Source: JAYPEY01 sp047618185
GTDB lineage: Bacteria > Verrucomicrobiota > Verrucomicrobiia > Limisphaerales > JAYPEY01
Assembly: GCA_047618185.1 (NCBI GenBank)
Contig: JBLHKZ010000054.1
Span: forward strand, 1-25,851
Direction of reading: 5' to 3'
Length of the DNA: 25,851 bases
In this document: piece by piece, positions 14,777 through 22,679 of the stretch
Layout: the number at the start of each line of letters is the position of its first letter
Position numbering within the stretch: the stretch's first letter is position 1
Program-made: the position numbers and the translations under genes
The notes under the pieces: model-generated
What the model was told of the DNA's origin: nothing
Seen by the model: the letters and a program-made list of their open reading frames with translations, nothing else
Database searches by the model: none

Positions 14777-14816
14777 TTCGATTCCCTTCACCCGCTCCAC
14801 TCTTCCCCGTCACTTT
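14777..14816. repeat. attR-like direct repeat
   Basis: Copy of the tRNA-Gly 3' end (23 identical bases, 14777-14799) plus the downstream 17 bases. Its last part covers the coxG stop codon and final codons, so the host side of the junction is the end of coxG. Confidence 0.88.
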
Positions 14817-15253
14817 CGCTTCTTAATCTCCGCGGCGAGCGCCTTAAAGAAGCTGGCCATCATCTTCTTGCTGACCGCCGAAATCAGCCGCGAACCAATC
14901 GCCGCGATCAATCCGCCAACCTGCACGTCGGCGTCGCAGGTGAGTTCGGTTTTCTTTCCCTTCTCCTCCATGGTGATCAAGGACTTCCCCTTGACGAATC
15001 CCGGCATGCCCTTGCCTTCGACCAGGAGCGTGTAGGAATCAGGGAGTTTCTTGTCAGTCATCCTTATCTTGCCGATGTAGCGTCCCTTCAATCCGGCGAC
15101 GCCCAATTTCAGATGCACGTCGTACTGATCCTTCTTGGTCATCACCATCTTCTCGCACCCGTCGATGCACTTGTGCAAAACGTCGGGATCGGTGATGGCC
15201 GCACAAACTTTTTTACGGTCGCTGTTGAAGGTGTAGGAGCCTGATATTTTCAT
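14810..15253 (-). CDS. coxG: CoxG-family SRPBCC protein
   Basis: A 147-aa START/SRPBCC-fold protein of the CO dehydrogenase subunit G family. It opens MKISGSYTFNSDRKKVCAAI and continues TDPDVLHKCIDGCEKM, the hallmark CoxG start. It then has GRYIGKIRMTDKKLPDSYTL, TELTCDADVQVGGLIAAIGS and a C-terminal amphipathic helix (LISAVSKKMMASFFKALAAE) before a KKRK end. CoxG is reported to recruit the CO dehydrogenase to the membrane and to bind menaquinone. It is the last gene of the cox cluster, 63 bp after coxM. Its stop codon lies within the right attachment repeat of the integrated element. Confidence 0.9.
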   Translation of the reverse strand: MKISGSYTFNSDRKKVCAAITDPDVLHKCIDGCEKMVMTKKDQYDVHLKLGVAGLKGRYIGKIRMTDKKLPDSYTLLVEGKGMPGFVKGKSLITMEEKGKKTELTCDADVQVGGLIAAIGSRLISAVSKKMMASFFKALAAEIKKRK

Positions 15254-15316
15254 AATCCCGAAATCGTCCTCTTTCTCCTACTCATCCTCGAAATCAATCA
15301 CGGAGCGGAACTCCAT

Positions 15317-16162
15317 TCACCGGCGCGCCGCCAACTCAAGAGCGCGCTGCACATGCACGCGCGCGAGGTGCGCCCGAAAATCCTCCGAAGCGTGGATGTC
15401 GCCCATCGGCTCGACGCCCTCCATCGTCAGAGCCGCAGCGCCGGCGATGGCTTTCTTCGTCAGCTTCTTATGCCGCTTCAGCTCTTTCTCCACGGCCGCC
15501 GCCCTAAAGGCGGTCGCGGCAACCCCGGTCACGCCGACCTTTGCCGCGCCCTTTTTCTTGTCCAAAACCACCGCCACGCCCGCGATCGCGAAGCCGCTCG
15601 CCTTCTGCGCAAATTTCACATAGGCGACGGATTTGCCGGTCACTGGAACCCGGATCTCTGAAACAATTTCTCCCGGCTCGAGCGCTGTCTCCATCAGGTC
15701 GACGAAGAAGCCGGACGCCTTGACCCGACGTTTGCCGGACGCGCCAACCAGATAAATCTCCGCATCCAACGCCAGCATCGCCGCGGGCCAGTCGCCCGCC
15801 GGATCCGCATGCGCGAGACTGCCCGCCAAGGTGCCGCGATTGCGGACCTGGGCGTCGCCAATCTGTGGCGCCAACTCGGTCAACAGGGGACACTTCTTCG
15901 CCAGCAATTTGGAAGACTCTATGTCGTAGTGCGTAACCAGCGCCCCGATCGCAATCTTTCCGCCAACCTCCCGAATCTCACGCAACTTCGGAATGCCGCC
16001 GATGTCGACAACCACCGCCGGTTCGGCGAGGCGAAATTTCATTGCCGGGATCAGGCTGTGCCCGCCGGAAAGAACTTTTGCGTCGTCGCCATGCTTGGCC
16101 AACAATCCGACCGCCTCTTTCAGCGTGCCGGGCCGGTAATAATCAAATGCGGCGGGAATCAT
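15317..16162 (-). CDS. coxM: CO-dehydrogenase-like medium (FAD-binding) subunit
   Basis: A 281-aa flavoprotein subunit of a molybdenum hydroxylase. It has the usual N-terminus (MIPAAFDYYRPGTLKEAVGL) and two FAD-binding motifs: LSGGHSLIPAMKFRL (31-45, family AGGQSLIP) and TLAGSLAHADPAGDWPA (111-127, family TIGGN...DPA). A C-terminal CO_deh_flav_C domain follows from about residue 170. FAD relays electrons from the [2Fe-2S] clusters of CoxS to the acceptor. Length is normal. It is separated from coxL by 153 bp that contain a repeat palindrome, so co-transcription is likely but not certain. Confidence 0.93.
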   Translation of the reverse strand: MIPAAFDYYRPGTLKEAVGLLAKHGDDAKVLSGGHSLIPAMKFRLAEPAVVVDIGGIPKLREIREVGGKIAIGALVTHYDIESSKLLAKKCPLLTELAPQIGDAQVRNRGTLAGSLAHADPAGDWPAAMLALDAEIYLVGASGKRRVKASGFFVDLMETALEPGEIVSEIRVPVTGKSVAYVKFAQKASGFAIAGVAVVLDKKKGAAKVGVTGVAATAFRAAAVEKELKRHKKLTKKAIAGAAALTMEGVEPMGDIHASEDFRAHLARVHVQRALELAARR

Positions 16163-16192
16163 TTCTTTGCTTCAGGTTGATGCTTTCATGTC

Positions 16193-16304
16193 GTTAACCA
16201 CGAATGAAAACAGATGGACACGGATAAATCCGTCCGTCCGCGATCCGAACTCCAGCAAGTCCTCGCATTCCCATCTGTGTTCATCCGTGGTCATCTGTGG
16301 TTTT
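16193..16304. repeat. Inverted ACGGAT-type palindrome between coxL and coxM
   Basis: Left arm 16193-16225 (ttaaccacgaatgaaaacag...gacacggat) and right arm 16272-16304 (atctgtgttcatccgtggtc...tgtggtttt) are imperfect reverse complements around a 46-bp loop. A related solo arm lies at 3658-3688. In the cox transcript it would form a long hairpin between two subunit genes. Confidence 0.75.
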
Positions 16305-16315
16305 CAAAATCAAGT

Positions 16316-18667
16316 TCAGGCGACAACGGGCTGAGCTGTGTGTTGTTGAATCGCCTTCCAAACGGTTTCCGGCGTGAGCGGCAGATCGACATGCCGAACG
16401 CCGAGCGGAGACAAAGCGTCGACGACCGCATTGGCCAGCGCCGGCGTGGCGCCGATCGTCCCCGCCTCCCCACAGCCCTTGATGCCCAGCGGATTGCTCG
16501 GCGAAGGCGTATATGTCGATCCCATAATGTACTCGGGAATGTCTTTCGCGCGCGCGATCGCGTAATCCATAAATTCACCAGTCAGCAATTGCCCGTATTC
16601 GTCGTAAACGGTTTGCTCGAACAAGGCCTGTCCCAAAGAATGCGCGATCCCGCCCTGCACCTGCCCCTCGACCAACAACGGGTTGATCTGCGGTCCGCAA
16701 TCATCGACGGCGACGTATTTCACAATTTCCACCTCGCCCGTGACACGATCAATCTCGACCGCCACAATGTGCGCGCCAAACGGGTAGGTGCAATTCTCCG
16801 GCTCAAAAAAGCTCGATGCCTCCAGCCCGGGCTCAAAATTCTTCGGCAGGTTCTTCGCGACGTAGGCTTCGGCCGCCAGTTCCTTCCAGGTGATCGCCTT
16901 GTCCGTTCCGGGAACGAAAAACCGTCCCGGCTCATACGTGACTTTCTTCGCCGAGACTTTTAGCAAATGCGCCACCAGCTTCTTCGCCTTGGCGATGATC
17001 TTGTCGATGCTCATCACGATCGCCGATCCACCGAGCGCGGTGGCGCGACTGCCGTAAGTGTCGCGGCCGTAATGGGAGATCGCGGTGTCGCCGCTCTGCA
17101 CGGCGATGTCTTTCATCGGAACGCCCAGCCTGTCCGAAACAATCTGGGCAAAACTGGTCTCCTGCCCCTGCCCGTGCGGCGTGACTCCGGTCAACACGGT
17201 CACCTCGCCGGAAAACTCAATGCGCACACAGCCCCATTCCCAGCCGCCGATTGCCATCATCGCCGAGGGTCCCAACGCGCAGATTTCAACGTAGGTCGAC
17301 AGGCCGATGCCAAACAGTTTGCCGTTCGCGCGCGCCTCGTCCCGCTGCTTGAGAAGCTGACTCCATTTGGCCAACTGCTGCGCCTTCTTCAGAGAACCCT
17401 GGTAGTTACCGCTGTCATAGGTCAGCCCGCAAGCGGTGTTGAACGGAAACTCACTGGGTTTCGGGAAATTCTTCAACCTTACTTTCACTGGATCGAGGCC
17501 CAACTCGCAGGCGATGATGTCCATCAGACGCTCGATCGTGTAGGTCGCCTCGGGACGCCCCGCGCCGCGGTAGGCGTCGGTCGCCATCTTGTGCGTGTAG
17601 ACTGCGGTGAGATCCATCCGCACGGCCTTCAGCTTGTAGCAACCGCTCAGCATGAATCCAGTCAACGTCGGAATCGCGTGAGTGTTCAGCTGCATGTAGG
17701 ACCCAATATCCGCGATGGTCGTCGCCTTGATCGCGAGCACGGTGCCGTCATTCTTCACCGCGACTTCATAATCTCCCAACTGGTCGCGTCCGTGAATCGT
17801 CGTCGCGGCGTTCTCACGACGGGACTCGATCCATTTCACGGGAACGCCCATGCGTTTGGCGAGGTGACAACAAAGAGCCTCCTCCGCGTAAAGATTCAAT
17901 TTGGAGCCAAAGGCGCCGCCCACTTCCGGAGCGACAATGCGTAACTTGTTCTCCGGCACGCCAATCATTCCGGGCAGCAGCGTCCGTATGAGATGCGGAA
18001 TCTGTGTGGACGTCCACAATGTCATGTTCTCATCGCCCGCGTGATAGGACGCGACGCAGCCACGAGGCTCAATCGCCATCGGCGTCAGGCGCTGGTGAAC
18101 GATGCGCTGCTTGATGACGTGATCCGCCTCGTTGAAAGCTTCCACGATGTCGCCATCTCCATGCTTCCAGGTGAACGCGACATTTGTCTTCAATTCCGGA
18201 TGGGTCAGCGGCGAACCCTTCTCCAACGCTTTCACTGGATCGGCGACAACGTCCAACGGATCGTAGTCCACCTCAATCAGATCCATGGCGTCGCGCGCTA
18301 TGTAACGATCATCCGCCAATACAACGGCCACCGCGTGCCCCACAAAATAGGCGCGCTTTCCTGCCAGGACATGGTGGGTCGGCTGTTTGAGATCCGGCAT
18401 GTCCCCTCCTCCGGGCACGACGCCGCAATGCGCGTTCACATCCGAGCCGACCAACACGTCCGCAACGCCGGCAAGAGCCTTCGCCGCCGAGACATCGATG
18501 CCCTTGATCCGCGCGTGTGCGTAGGGGCTGCGCAACACTACGGCATGCAACATGCCCGGCATTCTGATGTCGTCCACATAGGTGGCGATGCCCTTGATCA
18601 GGCGCTCGTCCTCTACGCGCGGAATCGACCTGCCAACATTCGGTTTCGGTTTGCGTGTGGCTGCCAT
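16316..18667 (-). CDS. coxL: Form II CO-dehydrogenase-like molybdopterin large subunit
   Basis: A 783-aa catalytic subunit of the xanthine-oxidase/CODH family, binding Mo with molybdopterin cytosine dinucleotide. It starts with the typical GRSIPRVEDERLIKGIATYV, has EVGGAFGSK and the catalytic Glu734 in KGCGEAGTIGATPA. The active-site loop is AYRGAGR (365-371), the form II signature; genuine aerobic CO dehydrogenases of form I have AYXCSFR with the Cys that holds copper. The physiological substrate is therefore uncertain and may not be CO. Full length for the family. It lies 13 bp after coxS, and the gene order S-L-M is the form II order. No maturation genes (coxD, E, F) are in the window. Confidence 0.95.
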   Translation of the reverse strand: MAATRKPKPNVGRSIPRVEDERLIKGIATYVDDIRMPGMLHAVVLRSPYAHARIKGIDVSAAKALAGVADVLVGSDVNAHCGVVPGGGDMPDLKQPTHHVLAGKRAYFVGHAVAVVLADDRYIARDAMDLIEVDYDPLDVVADPVKALEKGSPLTHPELKTNVAFTWKHGDGDIVEAFNEADHVIKQRIVHQRLTPMAIEPRGCVASYHAGDENMTLWTSTQIPHLIRTLLPGMIGVPENKLRIVAPEVGGAFGSKLNLYAEEALCCHLAKRMGVPVKWIESRRENAATTIHGRDQLGDYEVAVKNDGTVLAIKATTIADIGSYMQLNTHAIPTLTGFMLSGCYKLKAVRMDLTAVYTHKMATDAYRGAGRPEATYTIERLMDIIACELGLDPVKVRLKNFPKPSEFPFNTACGLTYDSGNYQGSLKKAQQLAKWSQLLKQRDEARANGKLFGIGLSTYVEICALGPSAMMAIGGWEWGCVRIEFSGEVTVLTGVTPHGQGQETSFAQIVSDRLGVPMKDIAVQSGDTAISHYGRDTYGSRATALGGSAIVMSIDKIIAKAKKLVAHLLKVSAKKVTYEPGRFFVPGTDKAITWKELAAEAYVAKNLPKNFEPGLEASSFFEPENCTYPFGAHIVAVEIDRVTGEVEIVKYVAVDDCGPQINPLLVEGQVQGGIAHSLGQALFEQTVYDEYGQLLTGEFMDYAIARAKDIPEYIMGSTYTPSPSNPLGIKGCGEAGTIGATPALANAVVDALSPLGVRHVDLPLTPETVWKAIQQHTAQPVVA

Positions 18668-18680
18668 GACTTGAAATCGG

Positions 18681-19157
18681 TTATTTGGTTTTCGCCATTT
18701 TCTTCGCCGCGTAATCCACCGCGTCGATGATGTGGGAATAGCCCGTGCAGCGGCAGAGATTACCCTCCAATCCGTGCGCGATCTCCTCGCGCGTCGGGCG
18801 AGCGTTCCGCTTCAACAGCTGAACGGTCGAGAGAATCATGCCCGGGGTGCAATAGCCGCACTGTAGGCCGTGGCATTTCCAGAATCCCTCCTGAACCGGG
18901 TGTAGCTTGTCGCCGTCAGCGACGCCCTCGATGGTCGTGATTTCCGCCCCGTTTGCCTGAACCGCGAGAATCGCGCAGGACTTCACCGTCTCGCCGTTGA
19001 GCAACACGGTGCAGGCTCCACAGATGCTCGTCTCGCAGCCAACGTGCGTTCCGGTCAGCTTGCAGTTTTCGCGCAGGAAATGCGCGAGCAGAGTGCGGGG
19101 TTCAATCTCCTCCTGATGGACGGTTCCGTTTACTGTAATGCTTACCTGAATTTTCAC
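18681..19157 (-). CDS. coxS: CO-dehydrogenase-like small [2Fe-2S] subunit
   Basis: A 158-aa iron-sulfur subunit. The GTG at 19157 is chosen as start because GGAG lies 8 nt upstream and the protein then begins with the usual strand KIQVSITVNG; an ATG at 19208 would add 17 unconserved residues. The plant-type ferredoxin cluster is ligated by Cys41, Cys46, Cys49 and Cys61 (GCETSICGACTVLLNG). The second cluster is ligated by Cys100, Cys103, Cys135 and Cys137 (LQCGYCTPGM; GNLCRCTGY). Both sets are complete. First gene of the coxSLMG cluster. Confidence 0.95.
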   Translation of the reverse strand: MKIQVSITVNGTVHQEEIEPRTLLAHFLRENCKLTGTHVGCETSICGACTVLLNGETVKSCAILAVQANGAEITTIEGVADGDKLHPVQEGFWKCHGLQCGYCTPGMILSTVQLLKRNARPTREEIAHGLEGNLCRCTGYSHIIDAVDYAAKKMAKTK

Positions 19158-19276
19158 AGCGCTTTCTCCGAAATGAAGGGCATCGGCCGAGTAATGACGA
19201 ATGAGCAATTTAATCGTCCGAATCGTTCAAGCAAAGGAAAATAGACCCGGCGCGCCAGCCGGGGACGCGATTGGAA

Positions 19277-19302
19277 GCGACGGGCGACGGGCGACGGGCG
19301 AC
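19277..19302. repeat. Short tandem repeat (gcgacgg)n
   Basis: 3.7 perfect copies of a 7-nt unit, upstream of coxS. Copy number could vary by slippage. Confidence 0.7.
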
Positions 19303-19317
19303 AGAGGCTAAATTGAG

Positions 19318-19462
19318 CGAACCCATCCCGATTTCCACCCTTAAATCCTCCTTCGTCGGCGGGGTGAAATATCCCCTCCCGAAAGGGGAACAGCGCGTTT
19401 GGCATGCCTCCAGTGCCATTCCCCTCCTCGGAGGAGTTAAGGACAGGATCGGGGTGGGTTCG
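19318..19462. repeat. Imperfect inverted repeat element
   Basis: Left arm begins cgaacccatcccgatttcca (19318 on) and continues ...aaatcctcc. The right arm, 19421-19462 (cccctcctcggaggagttaa, ggacaggatc, ggggtgggttcg), is its imperfect reverse complement. The right arm is related to the outer arms at 22584-22630 and 22947-22994 and to the solo copy near 4508. Confidence 0.65.
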
Positions 19463-19620
19463 TCCGAGCTTGCCTCGGATTCGGCATCTATCCGCCGGCC
19501 ACTTCCGATCACGCCCGTCAGCGCCGCCAGCGTTTCAATAGAACTTCACCCGAGCGCACTTTTCTCCCACACTCCGGGCTGCGGCAAGTCGATCGCAGCA
19601 TCGTCTTGCCAAACCGATTC

Positions 19621-20781
19621 ATGACGGACTCAAAACCGCAACGCAACGACTCCCAGGAGAACGGCCCGACGCCGGTCGACCGACTGCTCGACAAGCTCGA
19701 TCGGCTGTGGCGTGACCGCAAAAATCCAACCGGCGCTTTCCAGTGGCTACTGAAATGGATTCGCAGACTGCTGATCTTCACCACGATCGCCTACACGGTC
19801 TCCCTCTGCCTGATCCTCCTCGCGTTGGAATATCACGGCGAGCACAACCTCACACTCGCGTTCTTTCTTTATGCGCCGCCCCTGGGCTGGCTGTTGCCCT
19901 TGATCCCGCTCGTCCCGCTCTGCCTGCTGTTCTGCCCCCGCTGGACGCTCGTCTACATTCCCTGCGTCCTCATTCTCCTGCTCGGCTACATGGACTACAA
20001 TTGGACCGGCGGATCGAAACCCGAGGGCCCGTCGTTGAAGATCGTGGTCAACAACATCGGCCAGAAAGGAAAAACCAGCCTGACGCCTTTTATCGAACAG
20101 GAACAACCCGATGTCATCGCCCTTCAGGAAGCCGGCCGCGAGCGTCAGTTCGCTGCGGCCTACCCCGATCGTCACGTCGTCGCCGTCGGGGAATTTACGC
20201 TGATCAGCAAATACCCAATTCTGAAATCCGGCGTCGTGCGCGAAGCAACCTGGCTCGGAAAACCGGCGGCGGCATGGTTTGAGATCGAGATCAACGGAGC
20301 GCCTATTGTCATCTACAATATCCACATTCCCTCGCCGCGAAGCGATCTGAGCAAACTTCGCGGTCGAGGCCTGGCTCTCGGCGTCATCGGCTGGGCCGGC
20401 TCCTACTTTGGCGAAGTCCGCGACCGCTATCAGGAATCCTGGAATCTCCGCGTGGAGTTCGCCGACGCGCTGGCCGAAGTCATCGAAAACGATCCGCGTC
20501 CGAAGCTGGCCGTGGGAGACTTCAATATGCCCAACCATGGCCGCGTGTACCATCGCATGACGCGAAACCTCAGCGACGCCTTCGAGGACAGTGGGCGCGG
20601 TTACGGATTCACGATGCCGGGCAAGACCCGCAACCCCCTCGCGCTGTTCGGTCCCTGGATGCGGCTCGACTACGTCCTCTGCGGGGAGGGCCTCCGCCCG
20701 GCCGACTGTCGCGTCGAGCCCAACCGGCAATCACAGCACCGGGCGGTCGTCGCCGTGATCGAATTGCCTGCCTCCAACTGA
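19621..20781 (+). CDS. Membrane-anchored endonuclease/exonuclease/phosphatase (EEP) family protein
   Basis: A 386-aa protein from the ATG at 19621; a TTG 15 nt upstream is less likely. A charged N-terminal stretch (1-45) precedes two or three membrane helices (about 49-71, 78-100 and 101-122: LLIFTTIAYTVSLCLILLAL, LGWLLPLIPLVPLCLLF, TLVYIPCVLILLLGYM). The C-terminal domain (about 135-386) is a DNase I-like EEP fold, with IVVNNIG, the metal-binding Glu in VIALQEAGRE, the GDFNMP motif and a final SQHRAVVAVI in place of the usual SDHRPV. The His is kept but the preceding Asp is Gln. The domain should lie on the periplasmic side. The substrate could be a phosphodiester, nucleotide or phospholipid. 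It precedes the GT39 gene by 75 bp. Confidence 0.85.
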   Translation: MTDSKPQRNDSQENGPTPVDRLLDKLDRLWRDRKNPTGAFQWLLKWIRRLLIFTTIAYTVSLCLILLALEYHGEHNLTLAFFLYAPPLGWLLPLIPLVPLCLLFCPRWTLVYIPCVLILLLGYMDYNWTGGSKPEGPSLKIVVNNIGQKGKTSLTPFIEQEQPDVIALQEAGRERQFAAAYPDRHVVAVGEFTLISKYPILKSGVVREATWLGKPAAAWFEIEINGAPIVIYNIHIPSPRSDLSKLRGRGLALGVIGWAGSYFGEVRDRYQESWNLRVEFADALAEVIENDPRPKLAVGDFNMPNHGRVYHRMTRNLSDAFEDSGRGYGFTMPGKTRNPLALFGPWMRLDYVLCGEGLRPADCRVEPNRQSQHRAVVAVIELPASN

Positions 20782-20856
20782 AATTCATCGCCAAACGAAA
20801 CCGTTTCGCGACAATTACCCCGCGCGGCCCAACGCCCGCATTGATCAATTTCCGGC

Positions 20857-22473
20857 ATGAAAAAGATTCTCAACGCCATCAAAGCCACGCTTGGCTGCCT
20901 CAATTGGAAACACGAAATCGCCATTTTCATCTCGCTCTTCGCCGTAGTGGTCGCCTACCAGAATCTGGGCGACACCTATGAAAGTGAGTTTGGCGCGCAC
21001 CCGGACGAAGCCGCCCACTACGTCACCGGCCTGATGATCCGCGACTACATCGCCGAAGGGATCCCCGGGCATCCCATGCGCTTCGCGGAAGAATACTACG
21101 ACCACTATCCCAAAGTCGCCCTCGGCAACTGGCCGCCGTTTTTCTACATGATTCAGGCCGCCTGGACTCTGCCCTTCTCTCCGTCGCGAACATCCGTGCT
21201 GCTGCTGATGGCCTTTCTTACCGCCCTCCTGGCTCAACTCATTTTCCACTCCGCCAAAAAGGACTTTGGCCCGTTGCTGGCGCTCTTTGGGACGCAGTTG
21301 TTTCTCGCCCTGCCCCTGATCCAAAAATACTCCAGTCTGGTAATGACCGAAATCCCGATTGCGCTGCTCGCCTTCATCGCAACGCTTTGCTTCGGAAAAT
21401 ATCTCGATGATGAAAAGGCCAGCCGCTCCATCTTCTTCGGACTTTTCGCATCAGCGGCAATTCTCACAAAAGGATCCGGGCTCTATCTGGCCTTCGTCCC
21501 TCCAATCGCGCTCATCCTGTGCCGCAAATTTGGGTTGCTCAAGCGAGTCGCTTTCTGGAGTTCCGCCGCGATAGTCGCCGTCCTTTGCGCGCCATGGACC
21601 CTCTTCACGCTCGATAAGGCAAAAGCAGGTTGGGTCGACGCTCCGTGGTCTGAATTCGTCCGCGACTCCATCCCCTACTATGCCAACAAGCTCAATTTGG
21701 CCCTCGGAGCGGCGCTGCTCGCGCTCCTTTTTATCGGAGTTGCGGTTCGCCTGTTTGCGCCGGCGAAACGAAATGAACTTTCCGGCAAGTGGGCCGCCGC
21801 CGGCGCCCTCATGTTCGCAGTCCTGCTGCTACAACCCCTCGTGCCGTGTGGAATGGAGCCCCGTCATCTGGTCATGGCGCTGCCGCCGATCATGATGTTC
21901 ACAATCGCCGGCGGCGGCTGGCTCATCGAGCGGCTCAGGTCGCGCCTCGCCCCATTCCCGGCGTTCGCCGCCATTCTGACCGGCGTCACAATATCGTTTC
22001 TCATCCATCCCTTCAGTCCAAAGAACAAGGGATACTCCGGGTTTGAAGGCCCCGCCGCCATCGTTGTCAGCGATCCCGAATTCGCGGAATCCATCGTCCT
22101 GGTTTCCTCTGACGCGTCCGGAGAAGGCATGCTCATTTCCGAAGTTGCGATGCGAGAGAAACGCATGGGACACACGGTTCGGAGAGCCAGCAAACTGCTG
22201 GGGGATAGCAACTGGAGCGGAAGCGAATACCAATCGAAACTGGACAGCGTCGACGCCCTGATCGAACTACTCGAAAAGGAAAAGATCCAGATTCTCATTC
22301 TGGACAACTCCATGCGGAAGGCGAAAAGGGTGGAACATCATGACCTCCTTCAAAAAGCCGTCGCGACGCGTCCAAATCGCTTTATGCAACTGGCCCAGTT
22401 CGACGCAACGCGAATCGACCGCATCCATGGACGCGCCGTCCGTGTCTACGCCCTGATTCCGACCCCGCGTTGA
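20857..22473 (+). CDS. Polytopic glycosyltransferase of the GT39/ArnT-PMT (GT-C) superfamily
   Basis: A 538-aa membrane protein. After the first helix (about 21-36) comes the GT-C signature: an acidic pair in the first periplasmic loop (HPD50-E51-AAHYV) followed by YYDHYPKVALGNWPPFFYMI, which resembles the YPP-type loop of the ArnT/PMT family. About ten hydrophobic segments follow until residue 390 (for example LFFALP-like stretches and MFAVLLLQPLVPCGMEPRHL). The last ~150 residues (KGYSGFEGPAAIVVSDPEFA onward) form a soluble alpha/beta domain. Such enzymes transfer sugars from polyprenyl-phosphate donors to lipid or protein acceptors outside the cytoplasmic membrane. It is probably co-transcribed with the EEP gene; a GT2 that could make its donor is convergent downstream. 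Confidence 0.85.
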   Translation: MKKILNAIKATLGCLNWKHEIAIFISLFAVVVAYQNLGDTYESEFGAHPDEAAHYVTGLMIRDYIAEGIPGHPMRFAEEYYDHYPKVALGNWPPFFYMIQAAWTLPFSPSRTSVLLLMAFLTALLAQLIFHSAKKDFGPLLALFGTQLFLALPLIQKYSSLVMTEIPIALLAFIATLCFGKYLDDEKASRSIFFGLFASAAILTKGSGLYLAFVPPIALILCRKFGLLKRVAFWSSAAIVAVLCAPWTLFTLDKAKAGWVDAPWSEFVRDSIPYYANKLNLALGAALLALLFIGVAVRLFAPAKRNELSGKWAAAGALMFAVLLLQPLVPCGMEPRHLVMALPPIMMFTIAGGGWLIERLRSRLAPFPAFAAILTGVTISFLIHPFSPKNKGYSGFEGPAAIVVSDPEFAESIVLVSSDASGEGMLISEVAMREKRMGHTVRRASKLLGDSNWSGSEYQSKLDSVDALIELLEKEKIQILILDNSMRKAKRVEHHDLLQKAVATRPNRFMQLAQFDATRIDRIHGRAVRVYALIPTPR

Positions 22474-22583
22474 CAATTCAGGCGAGGTTGTAAAATCATT
22501 TCAAGCTGAAGCATGAAACTCAATTCAAGTTTCAATCGGACGCGGATCAGGTTTTGGGAATCGATATTTGCATCAAGGTAGCA

Positions 22584-22630
22584 TTCACCCCTAACCCCTT
22601 CGACAAGCTCAGGACAGGCCCTCCGAGGAG
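22584..22630. repeat. Outer palindrome arm, left
   Basis: Reads ttcacccctaacccc, then ttcgacaagctcaggacagg, then ccctccgaggag. It is the inverted partner of 22947-22994. The ttcgacaagctcaggacagg block looks inserted: the related copy near 4508 has cacccctagcccc followed at once by ctccgagg. Confidence 0.75.
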
Positions 22631-22679
22631 ACTGTGCTTTCCCCTCAAGTTAGCAATCTACGGCGCGGCCTCGTTTCCC

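Larger units (their letters stand above)
11785..14816. mobile_element. ~3-kb degraded integrative element in tRNA-Gly
   Basis: Bounded by a 40-bp imperfect direct repeat (11785-11824 and 14777-14816, 2992 bp apart) that begins within tRNA-Gly. Inside are paired CTGACAAAT-type repeats near both ends (11867-11888 and 14639-14658), a recombinase relic (11940-12611), a four-helix membrane protein (13068-13466) and a TPR protein (13642-14406). The rest is apparently non-coding. There is no intact integrase, so the element is probably not self-mobile now. Excision would leave tRNA-Gly next to coxG, presumably the original arrangement. Confidence 0.8.
19158..19620. other. Repeat-rich intergenic region between coxS and the EEP gene
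   Basis: Divergent region of 463 bp with no convincing gene. It holds a 7-nt tandem repeat (gcgacgg, 3.7 copies, 19277-19302) and an inverted repeat at 19318-19462. Promoters for coxS and the divergent EEP gene must lie here, but no strong consensus was recognised. Open frames in this stretch follow the repeats and are not protein-like. Confidence 0.5.

Noticed and set aside
16967..17944. 325-codon plus-strand open frame opposite coxL
   Set aside because: Antisense shadow of a conserved GC-rich gene; coxL motifs are intact on the minus strand.
19747..20730. 327-codon minus-strand open frame opposite the EEP gene
   Set aside because: Antisense to the EEP-domain protein and lacking protein-family features.
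22471..22497. TTGACA...TAAAAT promoter-like sequence after the GT39 stop
   Set aside because: The spacer is only 15 bp and no plus-strand gene lies downstream.
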